Below are positions 1 through 6,925 of a stretch of 64,000 bases of DNA, piece by piece (within the stretch, counting starts at the first letter, position 1; the number at the start of each line of letters is the position of its first letter). The position numbers and the translations under genes were made by a program. The notes below the pieces were generated by a model. The model was given only the letters and a program-made list of their open reading frames with translations, made no database searches and was not told the DNA's origin. The stretch comes from Lysobacterales bacterium. Lineage in GTDB: Bacteria; Pseudomonadota; Gammaproteobacteria; Xanthomonadales; Ahniellaceae. The stretch lies in the NCBI GenBank assembly GCA_016703225.1, contig JADJCM010000001.1:1116001-1180000 (forward strand). The letters run 5' to 3'.

Positions 1-341
1 TCGGCGCCGACGAAGGGTGCGGCGGGCGCGGCGAGCAGTTGCCGGCTGACCAGGCCCGCGTTCGCGCCGACGTCGATCAGGTGGTAGCGCTGTCCGGGCG
101 CGAGGCGCGCGCGCAGCAACGCGCAGTGCTCGTCGTGCCAGTGGCCGAAGGCGAGCGTGCGCGGGCCGATCACCTGGTCCATTGCCAGTTTCACCGTGCT
201 GTCGCCATGGTGCAGCGGCGAGCCCTGCGGCGGCAGCCAGCTCAGTTCGCGGATGTCCGCCTGCGCGAGCAGCGCGCGAATCAGACTGCGCCGGCGGCGC
301 GCGGCGAGGCCGCCGAGCAGCTTCGACCAGGCGATGCTCAT
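1..341 (-). CDS. FkbM-like methyltransferase, N-terminal part (cut by window edge)
   Basis: About 113 N-terminal residues are visible; the rest lies beyond position 1. The end of the visible part reads YHLIDVGANAGLVSRQLL, which matches the SAM-binding motif I (DVGANxG) of FkbM-type class I methyltransferases. The start ATG (341-339) overlaps the TGA of the upstream amidohydrolase gene in an ATGA, so the two are probably translationally coupled. An Arg-rich basic stretch lies near the N-terminus. The substrate cannot be inferred; FkbM proteins methylate varied small molecules and glycans. The family call rests on one motif. Confidence 0.6.
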   Translation of the reverse strand, partial: MSIAWSKLLGGLAARRRRSLIRALLAQADIRELSWLPPQGSPLHHGDSTVKLAMDQVIGPRTLAFGHWHDEHCALLRARLAPGQRYHLIDVGANAGLVSRQLLAAPAAPFVGA

Positions 342-2002
342 GGTGCAGTCCGCAGGTACACGCGCTCGCCGCCGAGCCAGGTCTGCAGAACGCGGGTGCG
401 AAGGATCAGCGCTGCCGGCACGCGCATCAGGTCCTGGTCGAGCACGACGAAGTCGGCGCGCTTGCCGGCTTCGAGCGAGCCGACTTCGTGTTCCATGAAC
501 GCGGCCTGCGCCGGCCAGATCGTCATCGACCGCAAGGCCTCCTCGCGACTCATGCGCTGCTCCGGATGCCAGCCGCCCGCAGGCCAGTCCTTCGCGTCCT
601 GGCGCGAGACCGCGGCATGGAACGAGATCAGCGGATCGGGCAGTTCGACCGGCAGGTCGGAGCCGTTCGGGATGATCACGCCGCTGTCGAGCAGCGAGCG
701 CCAGGCATAGGCACCGAGTTCGCGCGCCGGCCCGATGCGCGCCCCGGCCCAGTACATGTCGCTGGTCTGGTGGCTGGCCTGCATGCTCGGGATCACGCCG
801 AGCTCGGCGAAGCGGGCGAGGTCGTCCGGGTGCAGAATCTGTGCGTGCTCGATGCGGAAGCGGTGGTCGGCGACCGGCACCGCGTCGAGGGCGGCGGCGA
901 GTTCGTCGAGCACGACGCGGTTGGCGCGATCACCGATGGCATGGGTGTTGACCTGGAAGCCGGCCGCAAGCGCCTTTGCCGCCACTGCGCGCACGCGTCC
1001 CGGCGGCAGCGTCGCCAGGCCCGAATGGCCCGGCGCATCGGCATAGGGTTCGAGCAGCCAGGCGCCGCGCGAGCCGAGCGCACCGTCGGCCGAGAGCTTG
1101 ATCGAGCGCAGCCACAGGCGACCGTCGTGCAGGCCGTTCTGCGCGCCGCGCGCGATCGCCCAGTCGATGTCGGCATCGCTGCCCGCAACCATCACGTAGT
1201 TGCGCAGACCGAAGCGCTGCTCGCGCGCCAGCGCCTCGTACACGGCGATGACTTCGCGCGAGACGCCGGCATCGTGGATGCCGGTGAGGCCATAGCGCTG
1301 CAGCTCGGCGATGGCGCGCAGCACGGCATCGCGCAGCTCCGCTCCGCTCGCTGCCGGCATCACTTTTGCAACCAGGTCGATGGCGTTGTCGACCAGCACG
1401 CCGCTCGGCTCGCCCGGCGCGTCATGCTCGATGCGGCCGCCGTCGGGGTCGGGCGTGTCGCGGCGGATGCCGGCGGCGCTGAGGGCCGCGGCATTGACCA
1501 GCACCGCATGACCATCGACGCGCTCCAGCATCACCGGGTGCGCCGGCAGTGCCGCGCTCAGCGCGGCATGGTCGGGAAAGCGCGTGTCAGCCCAGTCGTT
1601 CTGGTCCCAGCCGCGACCGACGATCCAGCGCCCCGCGGGCGTGCTGCGGGCGCGCTCGCGCACGCGTTCGATCACCGCCTCGTAGGACGTGGTGCCGCGC
1701 AGATCGACGGTCTGCAGACTCTGGCCCAGGCTGAGCAGGTGCGCATGCGCGTCGATCATTCCGGGGATCACGCTGGCACCGTCGAGATCGAGCAGGCGCG
1801 TGCGTGGTCCACGCAGGCTCAGCGCCTCGCGCTCGCTGCCGACGAACACGATGCGCCCGGCGCGCACCGCCATCGCACGCGCCAGTGGCCGCCGCGCATC
1901 GACCGTGTGGATACGCGCGTCGTGCACGATCAGGTCGGCGGGTGGCGTCGCGGCCTGGGCGCTGGCGAGCAGACAGAAGCAGAGCAGCAGCGGTCGCAGC
2001 AT
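338..2002 (-). CDS. exported amidohydrolase, YtcJ-like (Amidohydro_3)
   Basis: The protein has 554 residues when started at MLRPLLLCFCLLASAQA, a clear signal peptide; an in-frame ATG 60 bases upstream would bury it. The body is a metal-dependent amidohydrolase: VIPGMIDAHAHL carries the HxH metal pair in strand 1, followed by VGRGWDQNDW, NTHAIGDRAN, RIEHAQIL and the late Asp in IIPNGSDLPVELPDP. This order is typical of YtcJ-type periplasmic amidohydrolases, which hydrolyse amide or imide bonds of undefined substrates. The gene follows the band-7 gene by 60 bases and overlaps the FkbM-like gene by 4. Family is secure, substrate unknown. Confidence 0.85.
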   Translation of the reverse strand: MLRPLLLCFCLLASAQAATPPADLIVHDARIHTVDARRPLARAMAVRAGRIVFVGSEREALSLRGPRTRLLDLDGASVIPGMIDAHAHLLSLGQSLQTVDLRGTTSYEAVIERVRERARSTPAGRWIVGRGWDQNDWADTRFPDHAALSAALPAHPVMLERVDGHAVLVNAAALSAAGIRRDTPDPDGGRIEHDAPGEPSGVLVDNAIDLVAKVMPAASGAELRDAVLRAIAELQRYGLTGIHDAGVSREVIAVYEALAREQRFGLRNYVMVAGSDADIDWAIARGAQNGLHDGRLWLRSIKLSADGALGSRGAWLLEPYADAPGHSGLATLPPGRVRAVAAKALAAGFQVNTHAIGDRANRVVLDELAAALDAVPVADHRFRIEHAQILHPDDLARFAELGVIPSMQASHQTSDMYWAGARIGPARELGAYAWRSLLDSGVIIPNGSDLPVELPDPLISFHAAVSRQDAKDWPAGGWHPEQRMSREEALRSMTIWPAQAAFMEHEVGSLEAGKRADFVVLDQDLMRVPAALILRTRVLQTWLGGERVYLRTAP

Positions 2003-2062
2003 CGGGCACACTCGTCGGTTGGGCCCGCGAGTATCGGCAGCACCCTCCGCCGGCACAAGCAC

Positions 2063-2542
2063 TCAGCCGATCGGCTGCGCCTCGATCGCCAGTTCGAGCC
2101 GCGTCAGCAGGATGCCCTCGCTGCGCAGCACACGGCGCAGGTCGTCGCGCAGGCAGTGGTTGCGCTCGGCCGGGGTCAGTTCGGCGAGCTGCGGCAGCGA
2201 TCCGGTCAGTTGCGTGATCAAGGCGTCGCGCACCTGCGCCGCGACCGCGTCGTCACCGGTCTGCACGCGCTCGGGATCGAGCACCTGGAAGTAGGCACGA
2301 CCGGAAACACGCGCGGTGTGCGCGCCGGCGTGCAAGCGCCGCGGCGCCAGCTCGAGATGACGCCCCAGCAAGGACACGCGGGTGGCGATGGCTTCGCCCG
2401 GCAGCAGCCAATGCACGCCGGCCGGCAGCACGCCGGCAGGACGACCGAAGCGTTGCAGGCGTGCCGCCTCGCCCTCGCGGACGCGCCGCAGGCTGGCCAG
2501 CAGGATCAGCGGTGTCGCGAGAACGGCAATCAGAAGCCACAT
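2063..2542 (-). CDS. short band-7/SPFH-domain protein
   Basis: This 159-residue protein has one N-terminal membrane segment (WLLIAVLATPLILLASL) followed by REGEAARLQRFGRPAGVLPAGVHWLLP, the usual start of a band-7 (SPFH, stomatin-like) domain. It is shorter than HflK/HflC or QmcA and lacks their long C-terminal coiled coil, so it is a minimal SPFH protein. It would sit on the inner membrane facing the periplasm. It precedes the exported amidohydrolase, with which it probably shares a transcript. Its function is unknown; SPFH proteins usually scaffold membrane proteases or microdomains. Confidence 0.65.
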   Translation of the reverse strand: MWLLIAVLATPLILLASLRRVREGEAARLQRFGRPAGVLPAGVHWLLPGEAIATRVSLLGRHLELAPRRLHAGAHTARVSGRAYFQVLDPERVQTGDDAVAAQVRDALITQLTGSLPQLAELTPAERNHCLRDDLRRVLRSEGILLTRLELAIEAQPIG

Positions 2543-2649
2543 ATAAATCAGCCTCTTGCAAGATGTTCTTGAATCTACACCTCAAGAATGGCGGGAAGCA
2601 AGCTGATTGCGGATCGCTTTCGGGCACGCAGCGGCGGATTGCGGGCAGA

Positions 2650-3357
2650 TCAGTGCGGGGCGGTAAACAGCTGCTCGCGTTCGTCTTCACCCAGCACGCG
2701 CCACTGCCCGGGCGCGAGATCGCCGAGGTCGAGCCCGCCGATGCGTTCGCGGTGCAACGCTTCGACATGGTTGCCGACCGCGGCAAACATTCGCCGCACC
2801 TGGTGGTAGCGGCCTTCGTGCAGGGTCAGGCGTGCGCGGCGCGGTGCCAGCGCTTCGAGTTCTGCCGGCAATAGCGGCGTCTGCTCGGATTCGAGCAGCA
2901 GCGTGCCGCTCGCAAACAACGCGGCCACCTCACTGCCGAGGTCGTGCGCCAGCGTCGCCACATAGACCTTGGCCAGTTCCGATTTCGGCGACGTGATCCG
3001 GTGCAGCAGCTGGCCGTCGTCAGTCATCAGCAGCAGGCCGCTGGTGTCGCGATCGAGGCGGCCGACACTCGACAACAACGGATCGCGCAAGCGGAAACGC
3101 GGCGGCAACAGGTCGTAGACCAGCCGCCCCTGGTCCTTGCGTGAACAGGTGTAGCCGACCGGCTTGTGCAGCATCAGCAGCAGGCCCGGTGGTGGATCAA
3201 GCGGCGCCTCGTCGACGCGGATGTCGGCGTGCGCGGGCTGGTCGTCGGCATACAGCACTTCGCCACGAGCATCGGTGATGCGCCCGGCGCGGAACATCTG
3301 CGCGACTTCCTTGCGGCTGCCGTAACCAAGATTGGCGAGGTGCTTGACCAGTTTCAT
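2650..3357 (-). CDS. RsuA-family pseudouridine synthase (16S rRNA U516 type)
   Basis: The protein has 235 residues starting at MKLVKHLANLGYGSRKEV, an N-terminal S4 RNA-binding domain (about 1-60). The catalytic domain follows, with VGRLDRDTSGLLLMTDDG containing the invariant catalytic Asp, and HEGRYHQVRRMFAAVGNHV, a conserved C-terminal RsuA-family motif. Length matches RsuA (about 231 residues in E. coli). It isomerises a uridine in rRNA, most likely U516 of 16S. Its ATG overlaps the TGA of the upstream rRNA methyltransferase in ATGA, so two rRNA-modifying enzymes are co-translated. The exact target (RsuA versus RluE/RluF-like) is not fixed by sequence alone. Confidence 0.85.
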   Translation of the reverse strand: MKLVKHLANLGYGSRKEVAQMFRAGRITDARGEVLYADDQPAHADIRVDEAPLDPPPGLLLMLHKPVGYTCSRKDQGRLVYDLLPPRFRLRDPLLSSVGRLDRDTSGLLLMTDDGQLLHRITSPKSELAKVYVATLAHDLGSEVAALFASGTLLLESEQTPLLPAELEALAPRRARLTLHEGRYHQVRRMFAAVGNHVEALHRERIGGLDLGDLAPGQWRVLGEDEREQLFTAPH

Positions 3358-4409
3358 GAACCTGCTCCGTGCGCGTTGCGGGCCTCGATGACCTTGAACC
3401 CGTGCGCCTGCACCACGCAACGCACCGACTTGAAATGCGCCGCCAACGCCGCCTCATAGGGCAAGTGGCGGTTGGCGACCAGCCACAACGGTCCGCCCGG
3501 GCACAGCGCCGCCGCGGCGGCGGCAATGAACTGGCGGCCGATGTCGGGACGCTCGCCCCGGCCCTCGGCATGGAACGGCGGGTTGCTGACGATGCAGTCG
3601 TAGCGACGCGACAGACCACGCGCCACGTCGTGCCAGAGGAACTCGAGCGCATGCGTGGCCGCGAACGGTTCCAGGTTGGCGCGCGCCAGCGCCAGCGCCG
3701 CAGCATCGGCCTCGACTGCATCGAGCGCGACCACACCCGTGCAACGCTCGAGCAGCACGCGCGACAGGTAGCCGTAGCCGCAACCGAGATCGGCGGCGTG
3801 GCCGTGCAAGTCATCGGGCAAGTGTTCGCCGAGCAGACGCGAGGCGGCATCGACACGATCCCACGAGAACACGCCGGGGTGGCTCCAGAGGCCAAGCGCC
3901 GCGACCACGCGCGGTGCGGCGAGCGCGCGCCACTGTTGCTGCAGGTCGGCATCGAGGTGTGCGTCGGCTGCGCTCCAATACACGCGACAGCGATGCTTCG
4001 ACCGCACCTGGAGCGGCCCGGCCAGACGCTGCAGGTCGGCCTCGCCAGAGCGCGCGCCTTCCTCGTTGGCTTGGCAAGCGACCAGCACGCCACCCGGCTG
4101 CAGCAACGAGAGCGCCTGCGCGAACGCGGCCCGCGCCGCCTCGCGGCTGCGCGGGGGCAGCAGCAACACCAGCGGGTAGCGTTGCGAACCGACATCGGCG
4201 CGCACCGCAAAGCCCGCGGCCTGCAGCGCATCGAACGCCGGCTTGAATGCGCTCACGCACTGCAGACCGGGCCAGTCCTGCGGCTGCAGCCCGGCGCCGG
4301 CACGCGCGTTCAGAAACAGTGTTCCCCCCGCCGTCGGCCAGCTCAAGCAGCCTTCGCGCAGCGGCAGGAACAGGGCGTGCAGCAGATCGTGGTCTGGATC
4401 AGCAATCAC
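3354..4409 (-). CDS. rRNA guanine-N2 methyltransferase, RsmC/RlmG type
   Basis: The C-terminal half has ADLGCGYGYLSRVLL (SAM motif I) and CIVSNPPFHAEGRG, the NPPF catalytic motif of N2-guanine methyltransferases, then LWLVANRHLPYE, which resembles RsmC and RlmG. The N-terminal half is the degenerate duplicate domain usual in this family. No ATG lies near the N-terminus; a GTG at 4409 overlaps the TGA of the ABC ATPase gene as GTGA and gives 351 residues, close to RsmC (343). I chose that start. The likely product methylates a guanine of 16S (G1207) or 23S (G1835) rRNA. Confidence 0.82.
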   Translation of the reverse strand: MIADPDHDLLHALFLPLREGCLSWPTAGGTLFLNARAGAGLQPQDWPGLQCVSAFKPAFDALQAAGFAVRADVGSQRYPLVLLLPPRSREAARAAFAQALSLLQPGGVLVACQANEEGARSGEADLQRLAGPLQVRSKHRCRVYWSAADAHLDADLQQQWRALAAPRVVAALGLWSHPGVFSWDRVDAASRLLGEHLPDDLHGHAADLGCGYGYLSRVLLERCTGVVALDAVEADAAALALARANLEPFAATHALEFLWHDVARGLSRRYDCIVSNPPFHAEGRGERPDIGRQFIAAAAAALCPGGPLWLVANRHLPYEAALAAHFKSVRCVVQAHGFKVIEARNAHGAGS

Positions 4410-5965
4410 GCGGGCCAGGCTCTGGTATCGGCATCGGCGCAGTGTAGTGGCGCGCCCGCGGCCGCGATCAGCGCGCGGGTGTGGGCGTGCTGCGGATCGG
4501 ACAGCACGGCGGCGGTTGCGCCGTGCTCGACCACGCGACCGTGTTCGAGCACCAGGATGCGGTCGCACAGCGCGCGCACCGCGGCCAGATCGTGCGAGAT
4601 GAACACCAGGGTCAGCTTCCGCTCGCGCTGCAGTTGCTGCAGCAGGTCGAGGATCCCGGCCTGCACCGACCGATCCAGCGCCGACAGCGCCTCGTCGCAG
4701 ACCAGCACCTCCGGGTCGAGCGCCAGCGCGCGCGCGATCGCGACGCGCTGCTTCTGTCCACCCGAGAGCTGATGCGGCAAGCGTTGCGCCAACTCTGGCG
4801 CGAGCTGTACCGCTGCGAGCAGTTCACCTACCCGCTGCGGCCAGTCGGCGCGCGCGCCATGGCCGTGCAGCGCCAGCGGTTCGCTCAGACAATCGGCGAC
4901 ACGAAGGCGCGGATCGAGCGCGCTGCCCGGGTCCTGGAACACGATCTGCACCTTGCGCCGCCACGCCTTGCGCGCGGCGCCGCCGAGCGCGAACGGATCG
5001 GCACCGGCGATGCGCAGCGACTGCGCGTGACCACGTTGCAAGGCGAGCAGCACGCGCGCCAGCGTCGACTTGCCGCTGCCGGACGCACCGACCACGCCGA
5101 GCGCGGCGCCGTGTGCCAGCGCGAACGAGACCTCGCGCAGCGCCGGTTGCCGTGCGTAGTCGGCGCCCAGACCGGAGACTTCCAGGATCGGCGCTGCGAT
5201 CACTTCCTGCGGCGGCGGGCGCGGTGCCGCAGCCGCGACCATTCGCGCCGCCAACGGGCTCGGCGGTCGAGCGAAGAAGGCGTCCGCCGGCGCCAGCGCA
5301 TCGACCGCGCCGGCGTGCAGCAGCAATACGCGCGCTGCCACGCGACGCACCGCGTGCAGGTCGTGGCTGATGAACAGCACCGCCAGCGCGCGTTCGCGGC
5401 GCAGACGATCGAGCAGGTCGAGCACGCCCTGCGCCGCCAGCGGATCGAGGGCGCTGGTGATTTCGTCGGCGATCAGCAGCTGCGGCGACGACGCCAGCGC
5501 CAGCGCGATCATCAGGCGCTGGCGCTGGCCGCCGGAAAGCTGATGCGGATAGCGCGCCGCGAACTCGTCTGCTGCATCGAGACCGACCTCGTGCAGCGCC
5601 GCGGCGACACTGGTGGCGGATGCGGCCCGACGCAGCGCTTCGTCCAGCTGCACGCCGATGCGGCGCAACGGGTGCAGGCTGGCCGCCGCGTCCTGGAACA
5701 CCATCGCGATGCTTCGACCGCGCAGTTGGGCGTGGCGCTTCGCCGTCAGCAGCTCGCCATCGAAGCGCAGCGGTCCGCTCACGCTGGCGCCGGGCGGCAG
5801 CAGACCGATCAGCGCCCGCGCCAGCGTCGACTTGCCACTGCCGGATTCGCCAAGCACGGCCAGGCATTCGCCCGGTTCCAGATCGAACGCTACCTGGCGC
5901 AGGGTTTCAGCACCGCCACGATGGCGCAGCGTGAGCGCGCGAACCGCGAGCAGCGGCGCGCTCAT
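4406..5965 (-). CDS. ABC transporter ATPase, two fused ATP-binding domains (YejF/DppDF-like)
   Basis: The protein has 519 residues and contains two complete ABC cassettes. The first has Walker A GESGSGKST and signature LSGGQRQR, the second GASGSGKST and LSGGQKQR; both have Walker B Asp-Glu (LLIADEITSALDP and LVCDEALSALDRS). This tandem layout is that of YejF and of fused DppD-DppF ATPases that power oligopeptide or microcin C import. It starts at MSAPLL, whose ATG overlaps the permease stop (ATGA), and its own stop overlaps the methyltransferase start. The partner permease is directly upstream, but no DppB/YejB permease or binding protein is present here. Confidence 0.88.
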   Translation of the reverse strand: MSAPLLAVRALTLRHRGGAETLRQVAFDLEPGECLAVLGESGSGKSTLARALIGLLPPGASVSGPLRFDGELLTAKRHAQLRGRSIAMVFQDAAASLHPLRRIGVQLDEALRRAASATSVAAALHEVGLDAADEFAARYPHQLSGGQRQRLMIALALASSPQLLIADEITSALDPLAAQGVLDLLDRLRRERALAVLFISHDLHAVRRVAARVLLLHAGAVDALAPADAFFARPPSPLAARMVAAAAPRPPPQEVIAAPILEVSGLGADYARQPALREVSFALAHGAALGVVGASGSGKSTLARVLLALQRGHAQSLRIAGADPFALGGAARKAWRRKVQIVFQDPGSALDPRLRVADCLSEPLALHGHGARADWPQRVGELLAAVQLAPELAQRLPHQLSGGQKQRVAIARALALDPEVLVCDEALSALDRSVQAGILDLLQQLQRERKLTLVFISHDLAAVRALCDRILVLEHGRVVEHGATAAVLSDPQHAHTRALIAAAGAPLHCADADTRAWPA

Positions 5966-6765
5966 GCGCGCAGGTCGCGACGCGCGCGCAACGCGTCGCC
6001 GAGCAAAGTGAAGGCGATCAGCAGCAGCGCCAGGAACGTGGCCGGCGCCAGCAGCACCCAGGGCGCGACCTCCAGTTCCTGCACGCCCTCGGCAAGCAGA
6101 CCACCGAGGCTGACGGCGGGCTCGTCGAGCCCAAGCCCGAGGAAGCTCAGGAACGACTCGACCAGGATCGCCTGCGGAATCGCCAGGCTCAGATAAACGA
6201 AGGCGAAGCCGAGCAGGTTCGGCGCGATGTGCCGCGTCAGCAGCCACCACGGCCCCGCTCCGAGCGCGCGCGCCGCCTGCACGAACGGCAGCACGCGCAG
6301 GCGCGCGGCCTCGGCGCGCAGCATGCGCGCCAGGTCGATGCTGGCGTAAGCCCCGACCGCGAGCACCAGCAGCACGCCGCTGCGCCCGAACAGAGTCAGC
6401 AGCAGCACCACGATCAGCAGGAACGGCAGCGCTGAGACCACGTCCAGCGCACGCATCATGCCCCGCTCGCTGGCGCCGCCCAGCGTTCCGGCGAGCGCGC
6501 CATAGGCGAGGCCGAATACCAGCGCGCACAGGCCGGCGCCGAAGCCGAGCAGCAGCGACACGCGCCCGGCCAGCAGCGTGCGCACGAACACGTCACGGCC
6601 GATCGCATCCGATCCGAGCCAGTGCCCATGCGCCCAGCCGGGCGCGATCTGCAGCAACTCCCAATCGTTGTGCCAGGCATCGAACGGCCGCAGCAACGGC
6701 CCGACCAGGCTGGCCAGCGCCAGCAGCACGAACAACACGATGGCGCCGCGCAGGCTGATCCTCAT
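5962..6765 (-). CDS. ABC transporter permease, DppC/YejE type
   Basis: This 267-residue inner-membrane protein has about six hydrophobic segments. The opening WLGSDAIGRDVFVRTLLAG is the hallmark of the DppC/OppC/YejE class of peptide permeases, and RALGAGPWWLLTRHIAPNLL is the EAA loop that docks on the ATPase. Near the end, ESFLSFLGLGLDEPAVSLG is also typical. It is translated with the fused ATPase that follows (ATGA overlap). In yejABEF and dppABCDF operons a second permease and a binding protein precede this gene; here a GGDEF/EAL gene lies upstream instead. Confidence 0.87.
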   Translation of the reverse strand: MRISLRGAIVLFVLLALASLVGPLLRPFDAWHNDWELLQIAPGWAHGHWLGSDAIGRDVFVRTLLAGRVSLLLGFGAGLCALVFGLAYGALAGTLGGASERGMMRALDVVSALPFLLIVVLLLTLFGRSGVLLVLAVGAYASIDLARMLRAEAARLRVLPFVQAARALGAGPWWLLTRHIAPNLLGFAFVYLSLAIPQAILVESFLSFLGLGLDEPAVSLGGLLAEGVQELEVAPWVLLAPATFLALLLIAFTLLGDALRARRDLRA

Positions 6766-6814
6766 GCGATCGCCTCCTGCGGGGCTGAGCCTGTCGGACC
6801 CACGCAGGTGGTCC

Positions 6815-6902
6815 GTTCGGGCTGAGCCTGTCGAAGCCCGCTCGCACGGGGGAATGCGTCTCGGGTCTTCCGCGATCGCCCTTCGACAGGCTCAGGGCGA
6901 AC
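6815..6902. repeat. REP-like inverted repeat with 22-bp arms
   Basis: Two 22-base arms (6815-6836 and 6881-6902) are inverted copies matching at 20 of 22 positions, built around CTGAGCCTGTCGAAG. A third partial copy (GGCTGAGCCTGTCGG) lies at 6783-6797. This string is a common extragenic palindrome of high-GC proteobacteria. It fills the gap between the EAL-protein gene and the ABC permease gene, both on the minus strand, so it may act as a transcript-end or mRNA-stability hairpin and would separate the two units. Confidence 0.75.
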
Positions 6903-6925
6903 GGTATGTTGGGGCGAACCGACGT

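Noticed and set aside
182..2572. Long plus-strand open frames opposite the amidohydrolase region
   Set aside because: They are antisense shadows in GC-rich DNA with low-complexity Arg/Ala/Gln-rich translations; the minus strand encodes recognisable families.
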